The notes: generated from the sequence alone by a model not told the origin. DNA of 16,141 nucleotides from an uncultured Muribaculaceae bacterium (GCA_910579605.1 CAJTUG010000028.1:1-16141); one strand, 5' to 3'; shown: positions 6,257 to 13,532, counted from the first letter of the stretch. A program made the numbers and translations.

Positions 6257-7288
6257 TCAATGTGCGGCTGTAAATTCACGGAGGAAACGGACATCGTTTT
6301 CCGAGAACATACGCAGGTCTTTCACTTGATATTTGAGGTTGGTAATTCGTTCTATACCCATACCTAATGCGAATCCTGAATATTCTTCGGGGTCAATTCC
6401 GCAAGATTTCAATACATTGGGGTCTACCATCCCACATCCTAAAATCTCTACCCATCCTGTGCCTTTGCAGAAAGAGCAGCCCTTTCCACCGCAAAGATGA
6501 CAGCTTATATCCATTTCGGCCGAAGGTTCTGTGAATGGGAAATAGCTTGGACGGAGTCGTATTTCGGTCTTTGGACCAAACATTTCCTGAGCAAAATAGA
6601 GCAATGTCTGGCGCAAGTCTGCAAAAGTGACGTTTTTGTCGACATACAAAGCTTCGACCTGATGGAAGAAACAATGTGCACGCGCAGAAATTGCCTCGTT
6701 GCGGTATACACGTCCCGGGCATATTATGCGGATAGGCGGTTTAGATGCCATCATTGCACGAGTCTGGACGCTTGATGTATGTGTACGGAGCAAGACTTCG
6801 GGATTTCGTCCTATGAAGAATGTATCTTGCATATCACGCGCGGGATGGTCGGCGGCGAAATTGAGACTTTCAAAAACATGCCAGTCATCTTCAATTTCAG
6901 GGCCTTCTGCCACGGAGAAACCAAGACGACGGAATATATCTATAATTTCTTCCCTCACCAACGACAATGGATGTCGTGTACCCATAGGGGCAAATGAGGC
7001 TGTACGTGTTAGATCCAAGCCTCCAGAAGCTCCAATGCCGCATTCAGCGGCTTCTTTGAGGTCGTTGATTGCCTGTGTAGCGGTAGTTTTCAAAGCATTG
7101 ATGGCTTGTCCGACTGCGCGTTTCTGCTCAGCCGGGACACTACGGAATTCTTCCATCAAAGCCGATACCAATCCTTTCTTGCTCAGATATTTTATTCGCA
7201 GAGCTTCGGCATCTGCAGCCGTAGGGCTTTCCAATGCTGCTATCTCGGCTTTCAGTTCTGCTTCAAGCTGTTCTATTTTCGATATCAT
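6257..7288 (-). CDS. pheS: Phenylalanyl-tRNA synthetase alpha subunit
   Basis: 343 residues, close to the usual PheS length. An N-terminal coiled-coil tRNA-binding arm (about 1-85) precedes the class II core: motif 1 around GTRHPLSLV (103-111), motif 2 RVYRNEAISARAHCFFHQVE (193-212), and motif 3 GFALGMGIERI (305-315) with the class II arginine R314. A four-cysteine patch, CHLCGGKGCSFC (263-274), is common in PheS and may bind metal. The enzyme charges tRNA-Phe as an alpha2-beta2 tetramer with PheT, which is not in this window. I start at the ATG at 7288. The longer frame from 7339 adds 17 residues unlike PheS and would begin upstream of the promoter-like -7 box at 7310-7317. The next gene, nth, is separated by a terminator. 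Confidence 0.97.
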   Translation of the reverse strand: MISKIEQLEAELKAEIAALESPTAADAEALRIKYLSKKGLVSALMEEFRSVPAEQKRAVGQAINALKTTATQAINDLKEAAECGIGASGGLDLTRTASFAPMGTRHPLSLVREEIIDIFRRLGFSVAEGPEIEDDWHVFESLNFAADHPARDMQDTFFIGRNPEVLLRTHTSSVQTRAMMASKPPIRIICPGRVYRNEAISARAHCFFHQVEALYVDKNVTFADLRQTLLYFAQEMFGPKTEIRLRPSYFPFTEPSAEMDISCHLCGGKGCSFCKGTGWVEILGCGMVDPNVLKSCGIDPEEYSGFALGMGIERITNLKYQVKDLRMFSENDVRFLREFTAAH

Positions 7289-7309
7289 ATTAGATCTGTT
7301 ATTTGTCTG

Positions 7310-7340
7310 CAAAAATACAAATTTTTTTCCACAACTCAAT
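7310..7340 (-). promoter_or_regulatory. pheS promoter
   Basis: On the minus strand ATTG (7340-7337), 19 bases, then TATTTTTG (7317-7310), a full match to TAnnTTTG. Transcription would start near 7306 and give a leader of about 18 nt before the ATG at 7288, which supports that start codon. Confidence 0.7.
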
Positions 7341-7432
7341 GAAGTACTTGAAACTTAGGGACAATTTTACTTTTTTGAACTTTGCGACGGGATTCCGACC
7401 CTTTGCCTTAGGGGCTATCTTGATACAATAAT

Positions 7433-7480
7433 TGTGACAATTTTGTTGATTAGCCCTGACATGTAACAATGTTGTAACAA
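7433..7480. repeat. Three TGTRACAA boxes (possible operator cluster)
   Basis: TGTGACAA at 7433-7440, TGTAACAA at 7462-7469 and TGTAACAA at 7473-7480. The two identical copies are offset by 11 bp, about one helical turn, as expected for cooperative binding on one DNA face. They lie about 120 bp upstream of the sigma promoter and about 120-140 bp upstream of the pheS promoter. AT-rich background weakens the case. Confidence 0.35.
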
Positions 7481-7572
7481 ATATTTAAAATATTATTTAA
7501 TTGATTATCTGAGACTTAACAAGCACACAGCATTAAAACTTAATTATTTTTACGTTTGTTAACTTTTAAATT

Positions 7573-7602
7573 CTTGATTCGCCTGTTTTCTCGTTAACTT
7601 TG
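7573..7602 (+). promoter_or_regulatory. Candidate promoter of the ECF sigma gene
   Basis: CTTG (7573-7576), 18 bases, then TAACTTTG (7595-7602), a full match to TAnnTTTG. The spacing is one base short of the usual range. It would give a leader of about 65 nt before the ATG at 7674. Confidence 0.5.
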
Positions 7603-7673
7603 CAATGTCGAACAAAAGCAACAAGTCTTGACGACATTAAACAAAGAATCCTCAACCACAAAAAAATAGCATT

Positions 7674-8171
7674 ATGGCAACTGCATCTTTCTCTCAAAAT
7701 CTCATGGCTCTGCAAAACAATATGCTCAGCTTTGCATATATGCTCACCAACAATCGCGACGACGCTTACGACTTGCTCCAAGACACGACACTCCGAGCTT
7801 TGGATTGCCAAGAGGAATATGCCGAGAGCACAAATTTTAAAGGGTGGATATTTGCTATTATGCGCAGCATTTTTGCAAGTAATTACCGCCACGCAGAAGA
7901 TTCTCAAGTTAGCATCGGATGCCAAGACACACTCTACACTCTCAATCTCAGCCAAGAAGAAGGAACAGCGCTCCCTGAAGGCTCTTTTAGCGCCGATATG
8001 ATTACGGCAGCCATAAGAGAGTTTGAAGATGATTACCGCATACCTTTTTCCATGCATGTTGCCGGCTACAAACACGATGAGATTGCTCGCGAGACAGGAC
8101 TTGCATTGTCCACAATAAAAAGCCGCATTATTTCTGCAAGCCATAAACTCCGCTCCAGGTTATCTATCTGA
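7674..8171 (+). CDS. ECF-type RNA polymerase sigma factor (orphan)
   Basis: A 165-residue protein with the two-domain ECF layout. Region 2 (about 15-73) includes NNRDDAYDLLQDTTLRAL and FKGWIFAIMRSIFASNYRH. A linker follows (about 75-108), then region 4 (about 110-163) with a helix-turn-helix GYKHDEIARETGLALSTIKSRI. It directs RNA polymerase to a specific promoter set. The genes on each side are on the opposite strand and neither looks like an anti-sigma factor (no FecR, zinc-binding or short membrane protein), so this is an orphan ECF factor that must be controlled another way, for example by transcription or proteolysis. The final two domains are complete and the gene ends at a strong terminator. 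Its regulon cannot be deduced here. Stress-type roles are known for some Bacteroides ECF factors, but I cannot assign this one. Confidence 0.92.
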   Translation: MATASFSQNLMALQNNMLSFAYMLTNNRDDAYDLLQDTTLRALDCQEEYAESTNFKGWIFAIMRSIFASNYRHAEDSQVSIGCQDTLYTLNLSQEEGTALPEGSFSADMITAAIREFEDDYRIPFSMHVAGYKHDEIARETGLALSTIKSRIISASHKLRSRLSI

Positions 8172-8193
8172 TTAAGCCTGGCCTAAGGACACG

Positions 8194-8221
8194 AAAAGAG
8201 GACTTGCGGTCCTCTTTTTTG
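8194..8221 (+). terminator. Bidirectional terminator between sigma gene and DUF2007 gene
   Basis: AAAAGAGGAC (8194-8203) and GTCCTCTTTT (8209-8218) form a perfect 10-bp stem with a TTGCG loop, followed by TT on the plus strand. The A-run on the other arm gives a CTTTT tail on the minus strand, so it can also end the convergent DUF2007 transcript (stop at 8240). Confidence 0.9.
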
Positions 8222-8239
8222 TTATGAAACAAATATTTA

Positions 8240-8464
8240 TCAGCCCTTATCGCCGTGCTCCTCTAAGAGTCTACGGGCAGCATCAAATTGATCTCGGTGA
8301 ACATAAAGCTGTATGGGAGCCCATGTAGAACCAGCGCCATAGAGCGTTGCCATATTATTGCTTTCTAAATACACCGTTATGCCGTTTGCTTCAAGCATGC
8401 CCTTGGCCACGGAAGCATCAATGTCATTTGAATATTCGGCAACAACTTTAAAAGATTTTTCCAT
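8240..8464 (-). CDS. DUF2007 (GlnB-like fold) small protein
   Basis: 74 residues with the DUF2007 pattern: a first strand KVVAEYSNDIDASVAKGMLE, then the glycine block NGITVYLES, a central segment with ATLYGAGSTWAPIQLYV, and a final helix DQFDAARRLLEEH. The family has a small alpha/beta ferredoxin-like fold, sometimes labelled putative signal-transducing protein. No biochemical function is established. I use the ATG at 8464 because the longer frame from 8518 would overlap the preceding transporter gene by 50 bp and adds residues unlike the family. It begins 4 bp after the EamA transporter stop, so the two are translated from one message. The pairing may mean the small protein modulates the transporter, but that is only context. 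Confidence 0.85.
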   Translation of the reverse strand: MEKSFKVVAEYSNDIDASVAKGMLEANGITVYLESNNMATLYGAGSTWAPIQLYVHRDQFDAARRLLEEHGDKG

Positions 8465-8468
8465 AATA

Positions 8469-9404
8469 TTATTTTTTATGTGAGATAATTCTGGGGAACA
8501 GTTTTCTGAAACGCACAAGTGCTCCGGTTATGTTTCCGCCTGCAACAACAAACGACACTGCTGCGACTATAAGAACCATTCCGAGCCAATTGCGAGGCGT
8601 GAGAGTTTCACCGAAGACAAGGATACCTATCGCCACTGCCGTAACAGGCTCGAGTGCACCAAGGATTGCAGTGGGCGTCGGTCCGATATATTGAATGGCA
8701 GCAGTAGTACAAATAAAAGAAACAACGGTAGGAAGCACAGCCAAAGCAAGGATACAGAACCACATATACCATTTCAGTGGCACAGAAAAATGAGATCCAG
8801 AGGTAATGGCTATTTTCGCGGCAAACATAAGCGCCCCTACACAAAGGACATAAAATATAACTTTAAGTGTCGGTACGCTGCGGAGGCCCGGACGATTTAC
8901 GCCTATTATGTATATGGAATATGTGAGCGAAGAAACCATTACCAATATAACACCGAACAGAGATAATGTTGCCCCGTCGGAAGCTTTGAAAAGAAGTGCT
9001 ATACCTCCCAAGGCCAAGACTATGCAGAAAATCGTAAAAGGGCTTAGGCGCTCTTTAAAGAATATGGCCATTATAGCCGCTACCATAAGAGGGTATACAA
9101 ACAGCAGGGTCGATGCAATACCCACATCCATGTAGTTATAACTTTCAAACAGCAAGAGCGACGACAGAGCCATCATCACGCCCATAAACGCCAAAGGTAA
9201 CAAATCGCTCTTGGCAACGGTAAAACTATGCCCTCGCATTTTTAGCATGGCAGCAATAACAGGAACTGCAAATATATAGCGGAAAAAAAGTACAGAATCT
9301 GCGTTCATTCCCTCGCCATATAGCGGCAGAGCAAAAAGAGGGTTTGTACCATATGTGGCAGCTGCGACAGCTCCGAGAATATAACCTTTGATTTTAGGAT
9401 TCAT
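8469..9404 (-). CDS. EamA-family (DMT superfamily) transporter
   Basis: A 311-residue inner-membrane protein with about ten hydrophobic segments arranged as two homologous EamA halves (about 1-145 and 150-295). The N-terminal half opens with GYILGAVAAATYGTNPLFAL, and the second half ends with the typical ALEPVTAVAIGILVFGETLTPRNWLGM. Family members are drug/metabolite exporters or importers; the substrate is unknown. The start at 9404 places the first helix right at the N-terminus. It lies only 17 bp after the tyrS terminator, leaving little room for a separate promoter, so it may depend on readthrough from cdd-tyrS. It is tightly linked to the DUF2007 gene (4-bp spacing). Confidence 0.92.
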   Translation of the reverse strand: MNPKIKGYILGAVAAATYGTNPLFALPLYGEGMNADSVLFFRYIFAVPVIAAMLKMRGHSFTVAKSDLLPLAFMGVMMALSSLLLFESYNYMDVGIASTLLFVYPLMVAAIMAIFFKERLSPFTIFCIVLALGGIALLFKASDGATLSLFGVILVMVSSLTYSIYIIGVNRPGLRSVPTLKVIFYVLCVGALMFAAKIAITSGSHFSVPLKWYMWFCILALAVLPTVVSFICTTAAIQYIGPTPTAILGALEPVTAVAIGILVFGETLTPRNWLGMVLIVAAVSFVVAGGNITGALVRFRKLFPRIISHKK

Positions 9405-9421
9405 GTTGTTTCCTTGCGTCT

Positions 9422-9459
9422 AATAAAAAACCGCTCCGCACCAAAAGCGCAGAGCGGTT
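9422..9459 (-). terminator. Rho-independent terminator after tyrS
   Basis: On the minus strand AACCGCTCTGC (9459-9449) pairs with GCGGAGCGGTT (9439-9429) with one T-G wobble and a 9-base loop, followed by TTTTTTATT. It lies between the tyrS stop (9484) and the transporter start (9404). Confidence 0.9.
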
Positions 9460-9483
9460 ATGGCTTAAATTTCAACGAGGTTA

Positions 9484-10776
9484 TTATTTCACGATAATGA
9501 GGAAATATTGTTTTTTGCCTTTCTGGGCAATGATATATTTTCCGTTCAGGAGCATTGATTCGTCGACAGTGGCATTGGGATCTGCAATCTTCTCTTTATT
9601 GATCGAGAAACCTCCGCCTTGCACCATTTTACGGTATTCTGCTTTTGAGGGGAATACGGGGGCTTTGTCTGTGAGAAGCTCTCCAAGACGTAATTTAGCG
9701 TCTATATCGGCACGATCCACTTCAAAAGTAGGTACGCCTTCGAATACATCAAGTAGGGTGGCCTCATCAATATTGTGGAGAATTTCTGTGGCTTTGTTAC
9801 TGAAGAGAATCTGCGACGCTTCCATTGCGGCGTTGCAGTCTTCTTCGGAGTGTACCATTGTGGTGATTTCTTTTGCCAAACGCCGCTGCAGAGGCCTTTG
9901 ACCCGGGTCTTGTGCTTGGAGCGCAACCAACTCGTCGATTTCTTCTTTTGAGAGTTCCGTGAAAATTTTTATGTATTTCTCGGCATCGGCATCGGAAACA
10001 TTTAGCCAGAATTGGTAGAACTTATATGGCGATGTATAACGGCTGTCGAGCCAGACATTTCCGCTTTCGGTTTTGCCGAATTTTCCTCCATCTGCTTTTG
10101 TGATGAGAGGACATGTAAGACAGAAGGCCTCGCCTCCGACAGTTCTGCGGATAAGTTCTGTACCGGTGGTCATATTACCCCATTGGTCTGATCCTCCCAA
10201 TTGAAGCTTGCAATTATGCTCACGGTAAAGGTTCAAAAAGTCATATCCTTGTACGAGCTGGTAGGAGAATTCCGTGAAAGACATTCCCTGCTGGCTTTCG
10301 CCCGAGAGACGTTTTTTCACAGAATCTTTTGCCATCATGTAATTGACAGTTATGAGCTTGCCTACGTCACGGATAAAATCGAGGAAGGAGAAATTCTTCA
10401 TCCAATCGTAGTTGTTTACAAGAATAGCGGCATTGGGCGCATCTGAATCGAAATCCAGAAACTTAGCGAGCTGCTTTTTGATTGCCTCCTGGTTGTGACG
10501 GAGAGTAGGCTCGTCGAGCAGCTTGCGCTCCTGACTTTTCATAGACGGGTCTCCAATCATACCCGTTGCGCCGCCCACAAGAGCAATTGGTTTATGGCCT
10601 GCACGTTGGAAATGCTTTAGCATCATCACACCAACAAGATGCCCAATATGCAGACTATCGGCAGTAGGGTCAATACCCAAGTATGCCGTTGTCATTCCTT
10701 TTTTCAATTCATCGTCGGTTCCGGGCATGACGCTATGTATCATGCCTCGCCAGGTGAGTTCTTCTATAAAATCCAT
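9484..10776 (-). CDS. tyrS: Tyrosyl-tRNA synthetase
   Basis: A 430-residue class I synthetase of standard TyrRS length. The ATP-binding HIGH motif is at 43-46 (DSLHIGHLVG), the tyrosine/ATP pocket GGSDQWGN at 194-201, and the KMSKS-equivalent loop is KFGKTESGN (232-240). A helical anticodon region follows, and the last about 70 residues form an S4-type RNA-binding domain (around YRKMVQGGGFSINKEKI) ending in IIVK. It charges tRNA-Tyr in the cytoplasm. It lies 17 bp downstream of cdd and is read from the same strong promoter. A terminator follows its stop. I see no T-box-like leader at the cdd promoter, as expected for Bacteroidetes. Confidence 0.98.
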   Translation of the reverse strand: MDFIEELTWRGMIHSVMPGTDDELKKGMTTAYLGIDPTADSLHIGHLVGVMMLKHFQRAGHKPIALVGGATGMIGDPSMKSQERKLLDEPTLRHNQEAIKKQLAKFLDFDSDAPNAAILVNNYDWMKNFSFLDFIRDVGKLITVNYMMAKDSVKKRLSGESQQGMSFTEFSYQLVQGYDFLNLYREHNCKLQLGGSDQWGNMTTGTELIRRTVGGEAFCLTCPLITKADGGKFGKTESGNVWLDSRYTSPYKFYQFWLNVSDADAEKYIKIFTELSKEEIDELVALQAQDPGQRPLQRRLAKEITTMVHSEEDCNAAMEASQILFSNKATEILHNIDEATLLDVFEGVPTFEVDRADIDAKLRLGELLTDKAPVFPSKAEYRKMVQGGGFSINKEKIADPNATVDESMLLNGKYIIAQKGKKQYFLIIVK

Positions 10777-10793
10777 CGATACAAAATTAATTC

Positions 10794-11267
10794 TTAGAAT
10801 TCCGAAAAAGCCAATGGCAACATAGATGCGACAGAGGGCAAGCGGTAAATTTCGTTGCTGCCTACAAGAAATACGGGCACTTTATGCCCTGCTAATTTCT
10901 CGTATTCCAACAACGCCTGCCTGCAAGCGCCACACGGAGCTACCGGGCTCTTGATTTCTTTGCCCGAAGGTTCCACTGCAGCAATAGCAATAGTGTCGAA
11001 TTTGGCATCGGGATAGTTGGCTCCTGCATAATAGCATGCCGAACGCTCGGCACAAGTCCCGGATGGAAAGGCTGCGTTTTCCTGGTTTGCGCCGGTTATT
11101 ACAAGGCCGTTGTCGAGCCTAATGGCGGCGCCTACTTTGAAATTGCTATATGGAGCGTATGCGCCGGCGATTGCACGGCGGGCGGCATCGACAAGCGAAC
11201 GGTCATTATCCGACAGTTCCTCGTAGGCATATGCCTTAATAGGGGTGACAATATCTATTTCTCTCAT
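10794..11267 (-). CDS. cdd: Cytidine deaminase
   Basis: 157 residues, the length of small tetrameric cytidine deaminases plus a short N-terminal extension. The zinc site is C72 in TCAERSA, with catalytic glutamate E74, and C112 and C115 in PCGACRQ: the three-cysteine arrangement of the tetrameric class. The substrate-binding block AYAPYSNFKVGAAI precedes it and NQENAAFPSG contributes the ribose-contacting residues. It converts (deoxy)cytidine to (deoxy)uridine in pyrimidine salvage. It is the first gene of a cdd-tyrS unit, with a strong promoter immediately upstream. The start at 11267 is the only in-frame ATG ahead of the conserved core with a sensible leader from the predicted transcription start. 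Confidence 0.97.
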   Translation of the reverse strand: MREIDIVTPIKAYAYEELSDNDRSLVDAARRAIAGAYAPYSNFKVGAAIRLDNGLVITGANQENAAFPSGTCAERSACYYAGANYPDAKFDTIAIAAVEPSGKEIKSPVAPCGACRQALLEYEKLAGHKVPVFLVGSNEIYRLPSVASMLPLAFSEF

Positions 11268-11298
11268 GCCTTAAATTTTATTTGGCTTTTATTGAATA

Positions 11299-11330
11299 CA
11301 AAATTAGCTATTTTAAGCTCATCAATCAAA
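11299..11330 (-). promoter_or_regulatory. cdd-tyrS promoter
   Basis: On the minus strand TTTG (11330-11327), 20 bases, then TAATTTTG (11306-11299): a full match to both Bacteroidetes elements. Expected transcription start near 11295, leader about 27 nt. Confidence 0.8.
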
Positions 11331-11347
11331 AATATAGGGCAAAAAAT

Positions 11348-11378
11348 TTTTACATTTAGGGAATTTGCACTATTTTTG
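11348..11378 (+). promoter_or_regulatory. Promoter of the TPR-protein gene
   Basis: TTTT (11348-11351, three of four -33 bases), 19 bases, then TATTTTTG (11371-11378), a full match to TAnnTTTG. Divergent from the cdd promoter, with 17 bp between the two elements. Expected start near 11383, so the leader is about 70 nt and includes the hairpin at 11387-11412. Confidence 0.65.
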
Positions 11379-11386
11379 CAGTTCGT

Positions 11387-11414
11387 AAGGCCGCTTTTAT
11401 CACGGCGGCTTTTT
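11387..11414 (+). promoter_or_regulatory. Terminator-like hairpin in the leader of the TPR gene
   Basis: AAGGCCGC (11387-11394) pairs with GCGGCTTT (11405-11412; one G-T wobble), with a 10-base loop, and the T-run 11410-11414 follows the GC core. An alternative pairing is possible: GCGG (11405-11408) with CCGC (11415-11418), which would exclude the first. No plus-strand gene precedes it, so it is not a normal operon end. It could attenuate the TPR gene or end a very short transcript. Confidence 0.4.
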
Positions 11415-11451
11415 CCGCACGTAGAAATAATTGAAAAACGATAAACAATCA

Positions 11452-12096
11452 ATGGAAAAGAAAACTCCCGCTCCAGAAGAACTGGATCAGACCGCGCAGC
11501 TCATTGAGAAAGCCAAAGCCAACAAAAGCACCATCATGAGCATTTTCATAATTGTGCTTGTAGTGGCAATAGGTGCTGTTGTGTGGTATTTGGTGGCCCA
11601 AAGCGGCAGCCGTAAAGCCGACGAGTTGGTAGCATTGGCCGATCAGGCACAGAACGACTCTATAGCCATGACCCTCTATGCAGATGCGGCTAACGCAGGA
11701 TATAAGAGCGGCAACCGCGCCAAAGCAGAATTGGGTATCCGCCTCTACCGCGACGGCAAATATGAAGAAGCAGTTAAAGAACTTGGCGATTGCAGCCTTG
11801 ACGATAATATCGCCGCTGCCGGCGTTAAAACCCTTGAAGGTGATTGCTATGTTAATCTTGACCAGCTTGACAAAGCTATCTCTTGCTACAAATCAGCAAT
11901 AGGCAAAGCCGACAAGAACCCGGAAATCGTTCCTTTCGTGTTGGTTAAGATAGCCCATATTTACCATGCTCAGGGTAATTTTGGAGAGGAAGCCAAAGCC
12001 TACAAAACAATCCTTGACGAATACCCCACCTACAGCAACGGCTCGGTAGACATCCGCAAGTACTATGAAAGAGCCCTTGCAGCTTCCGGCAAATAA
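11452..12096 (+). CDS. Membrane-anchored tetratricopeptide-repeat protein (YfgM-like)
   Basis: 214 residues. A charged, Pro/Lys-rich cytoplasmic start (1-26) is followed by one transmembrane helix (about 27-49, IMSIFIIVLVVAIGAVVWYL) and a helical domain with TPR-type repeats. Repeat-like blocks include AELGIRLYRDGKYEEAVKEL (about 93-111), LEGDCYVNLDQLDKAISCYKSAI (128-150) and KIAHIYHAQGNFGEEAKAYKTIL (166-188). It should be an inner-membrane protein with the TPR domain in the periplasm, like YfgM, probably a scaffold or chaperone partner; the partner is unknown. I choose the ATG at 11452; a TTG seven codons upstream (11431) is also in frame but less likely. A terminator follows and the MATE gene starts 72 bp later. 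Confidence 0.85.
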   Translation: MEKKTPAPEELDQTAQLIEKAKANKSTIMSIFIIVLVVAIGAVVWYLVAQSGSRKADELVALADQAQNDSIAMTLYADAANAGYKSGNRAKAELGIRLYRDGKYEEAVKELGDCSLDDNIAAAGVKTLEGDCYVNLDQLDKAISCYKSAIGKADKNPEIVPFVLVKIAHIYHAQGNFGEEAKAYKTILDEYPTYSNGSVDIRKYYERALAASGK

Positions 12097-12119
12097 GATT
12101 ATTAGAAAAACTAATGTAT

Positions 12120-12149
12120 AAAGGGCAGTCCTCAGGGCTGTCCCTTTTT
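12120..12149 (+). terminator. Rho-independent terminator after the TPR gene
   Basis: AAAGGGCAG (12120-12128) pairs with CTG-T-CCCTTT (12138-12147; one bulged T), with a 9-base loop, and the T-run continues to 12149. It lies 24 bp after the TPR stop and 19 bp ahead of the MATE start. Confidence 0.85.
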
Positions 12150-12168
12150 GGTTTCAGCACAATAGAAC

Positions 12169-13530
12169 ATGGACACAAATCTTGAAGCTCTTGTACACCG
12201 GCCAGTAGGACGACTGCTTTGGGAATACAGCCTTCCGGCAGTCATAGGCATGCTGGTAACGGCGTTGTATAATGTAGTAGACCGAATTTTTATCGGTCAA
12301 TGGTGTGGTCCGGATGCTATAGCAGGACTCACAGTCACTTTCCCATTGATGAACTTAGCCACTGCCGTAGGCACTCTTGTAGGTGTTGGTTCAAGTTCAA
12401 GAGTTTCTATAGTTTTAGGGGCAGGACAGGAATCCACAGCCGAGAAATACTTAGGGAATGCCCTCTCACTCACCATTCTCAATGGCTGTATCTACCTCAT
12501 GTTCTTCTTTTTGTTTTTGGAACCGCTTCTCAGAGGTTTCGGAGCAAGCGACGTGACATATCCTATAGCATCGGAATACATGTTGGTGCTAATGCCCGGC
12601 TTACTTCTAACAAACGTTGCTTTTAGTCTCAATAATGTAATGAGAGCTTCGGGCTACCCCAAACGAGCCATGGCAACAATGCTGATAGGAGCCGTGGCCA
12701 ACTGTATCCTTGATCCCATTTTCATAAAAGTTTTAGAGTTAGGCATCTTGGGGGCAGCATTGGCAACCGACATAGCCATGGCCATATCGGCGATATTCGT
12801 TTTATGGCATTTCTGCCGCAAGGATGTGACGGTTGGTTTCCGCAGAGGGATTTACGGTTTAAATTGGGATATCTTCATCGGCATAATTTCCATTGGCGCA
12901 GCGCCAGCGGTTGTTAACGCTTCGGCTTGTGCCATAAATGCTATCATGAATATCAAACTTCTTGGCTATGGTGGTGATACGGCAATTGCCGCAGCAGGCA
13001 TTTTCACTACTTTTGCATCGCTAATAACCACTATCACCATAGGCATCTGCCAAGGCATGCAGCCCATTGTCGGCTATAACTACGGCGCCGGGCGCTTAGA
13101 CCGGCTCAGCCGCACCTATTGGCTGGCCGTCGGCGTAGCCACTATTCTCACCTTAGGGGGCAGCGTTGTAGGTCTTTGTTTCCCATCTACAGTAGCCAGA
13201 GCTTTTACGGACTCGACAGAACTTATTTCTGTTTCCGACAATGCTTTGCGCCATAGCATGTTGGCATTTTCTGTTGTAGGTTTCCAAATCATTTCCACAT
13301 GTCTCTTCCAAAGCCTTGGCAAAGCAGCGAAATCTATTTTTTTAGGATTGATACGGCAGGTAATTTTTCTGGTTCCATTACTCTTGTGGTTGCCAGGACA
13401 ATTGGGACTCAATGGCGTTTGGCTATCTTTTCCTATTTCCGACCTTTTCGCAACTTTAGTCACGGCTATTCTCATAATAATCCAATTCCGCAACATTCGC
13501 GAGGAAATACCAAAGGCTGTTGATATCTAA
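12169..13530 (+). CDS. MATE-family efflux transporter
   Basis: 453 residues, the usual MATE length, with about twelve hydrophobic segments in two homologous halves. The N-terminal block LLWEYSLPAVIGMLVTALYNVVDRIFIGQ is the typical first helix and loop, followed by TVTFPLMNLATAVGTLVGVGSSSR. The second half starts near residue 240 and includes GICQGMQPIVGYNYGAGR (about 300), a strongly conserved MATE signature. It probably exports cationic drugs or metabolites using a sodium or proton gradient; substrate and coupling ion are not evident. The ATG at 12169 is 19 bp after the upstream terminator, so part of its transcription may be readthrough from the TPR gene. Its stop is 2 bp from the stop of the convergent ComF gene, with no terminator between. 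Confidence 0.94.
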   Translation: MDTNLEALVHRPVGRLLWEYSLPAVIGMLVTALYNVVDRIFIGQWCGPDAIAGLTVTFPLMNLATAVGTLVGVGSSSRVSIVLGAGQESTAEKYLGNALSLTILNGCIYLMFFFLFLEPLLRGFGASDVTYPIASEYMLVLMPGLLLTNVAFSLNNVMRASGYPKRAMATMLIGAVANCILDPIFIKVLELGILGAALATDIAMAISAIFVLWHFCRKDVTVGFRRGIYGLNWDIFIGIISIGAAPAVVNASACAINAIMNIKLLGYGGDTAIAAAGIFTTFASLITTITIGICQGMQPIVGYNYGAGRLDRLSRTYWLAVGVATILTLGGSVVGLCFPSTVARAFTDSTELISVSDNALRHSMLAFSVVGFQIISTCLFQSLGKAAKSIFLGLIRQVIFLVPLLLWLPGQLGLNGVWLSFPISDLFATLVTAILIIIQFRNIREEIPKAVDI

Positions 13531-13532
13531 TG

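Larger units (their letters stand above)
7289..7673. other. 385-bp divergent intergenic region between pheS and the ECF sigma gene
   Basis: No gene seen. Near pheS it holds a good minus-strand promoter (7310-7340); near the sigma gene a plus-strand one (7573-7602) and a second -7-like TACGTTTG (7551-7558). The middle is AT-rich and contains a long imperfect hairpin (GGGCTATC at 7412-7419 with GA-T-TAGCCC at 7448-7456), an 11-bp palindrome ACAATAATTGT (7425-7435), and three TGTRACAA boxes described separately. Confidence 0.8.

Noticed and set aside
7289..7339. Longer pheS start at 7339
   Set aside because: The extra 17 residues do not resemble PheS, and the promoter -7 box at 7310-7317 would lie inside the coding region.
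6699..7358. 219-codon plus-strand open frame opposite pheS
   Set aside because: It lies entirely antisense to a secure pheS with full motifs; its Ser/Arg/Ala-rich translation looks like a shadow frame and resembles no family.
7566..8144. 192-codon minus-strand open frame opposite the ECF sigma gene
   Set aside because: The plus-strand sigma domains 2 and 4 are clear; the antisense product is Cys-rich with no domain pattern.
8465..8518. Longer DUF2007 start at 8518
   Set aside because: It would overlap the transporter gene by 50 bp, and the added residues are not family-like; the ATG at 8464 begins the conserved first strand.
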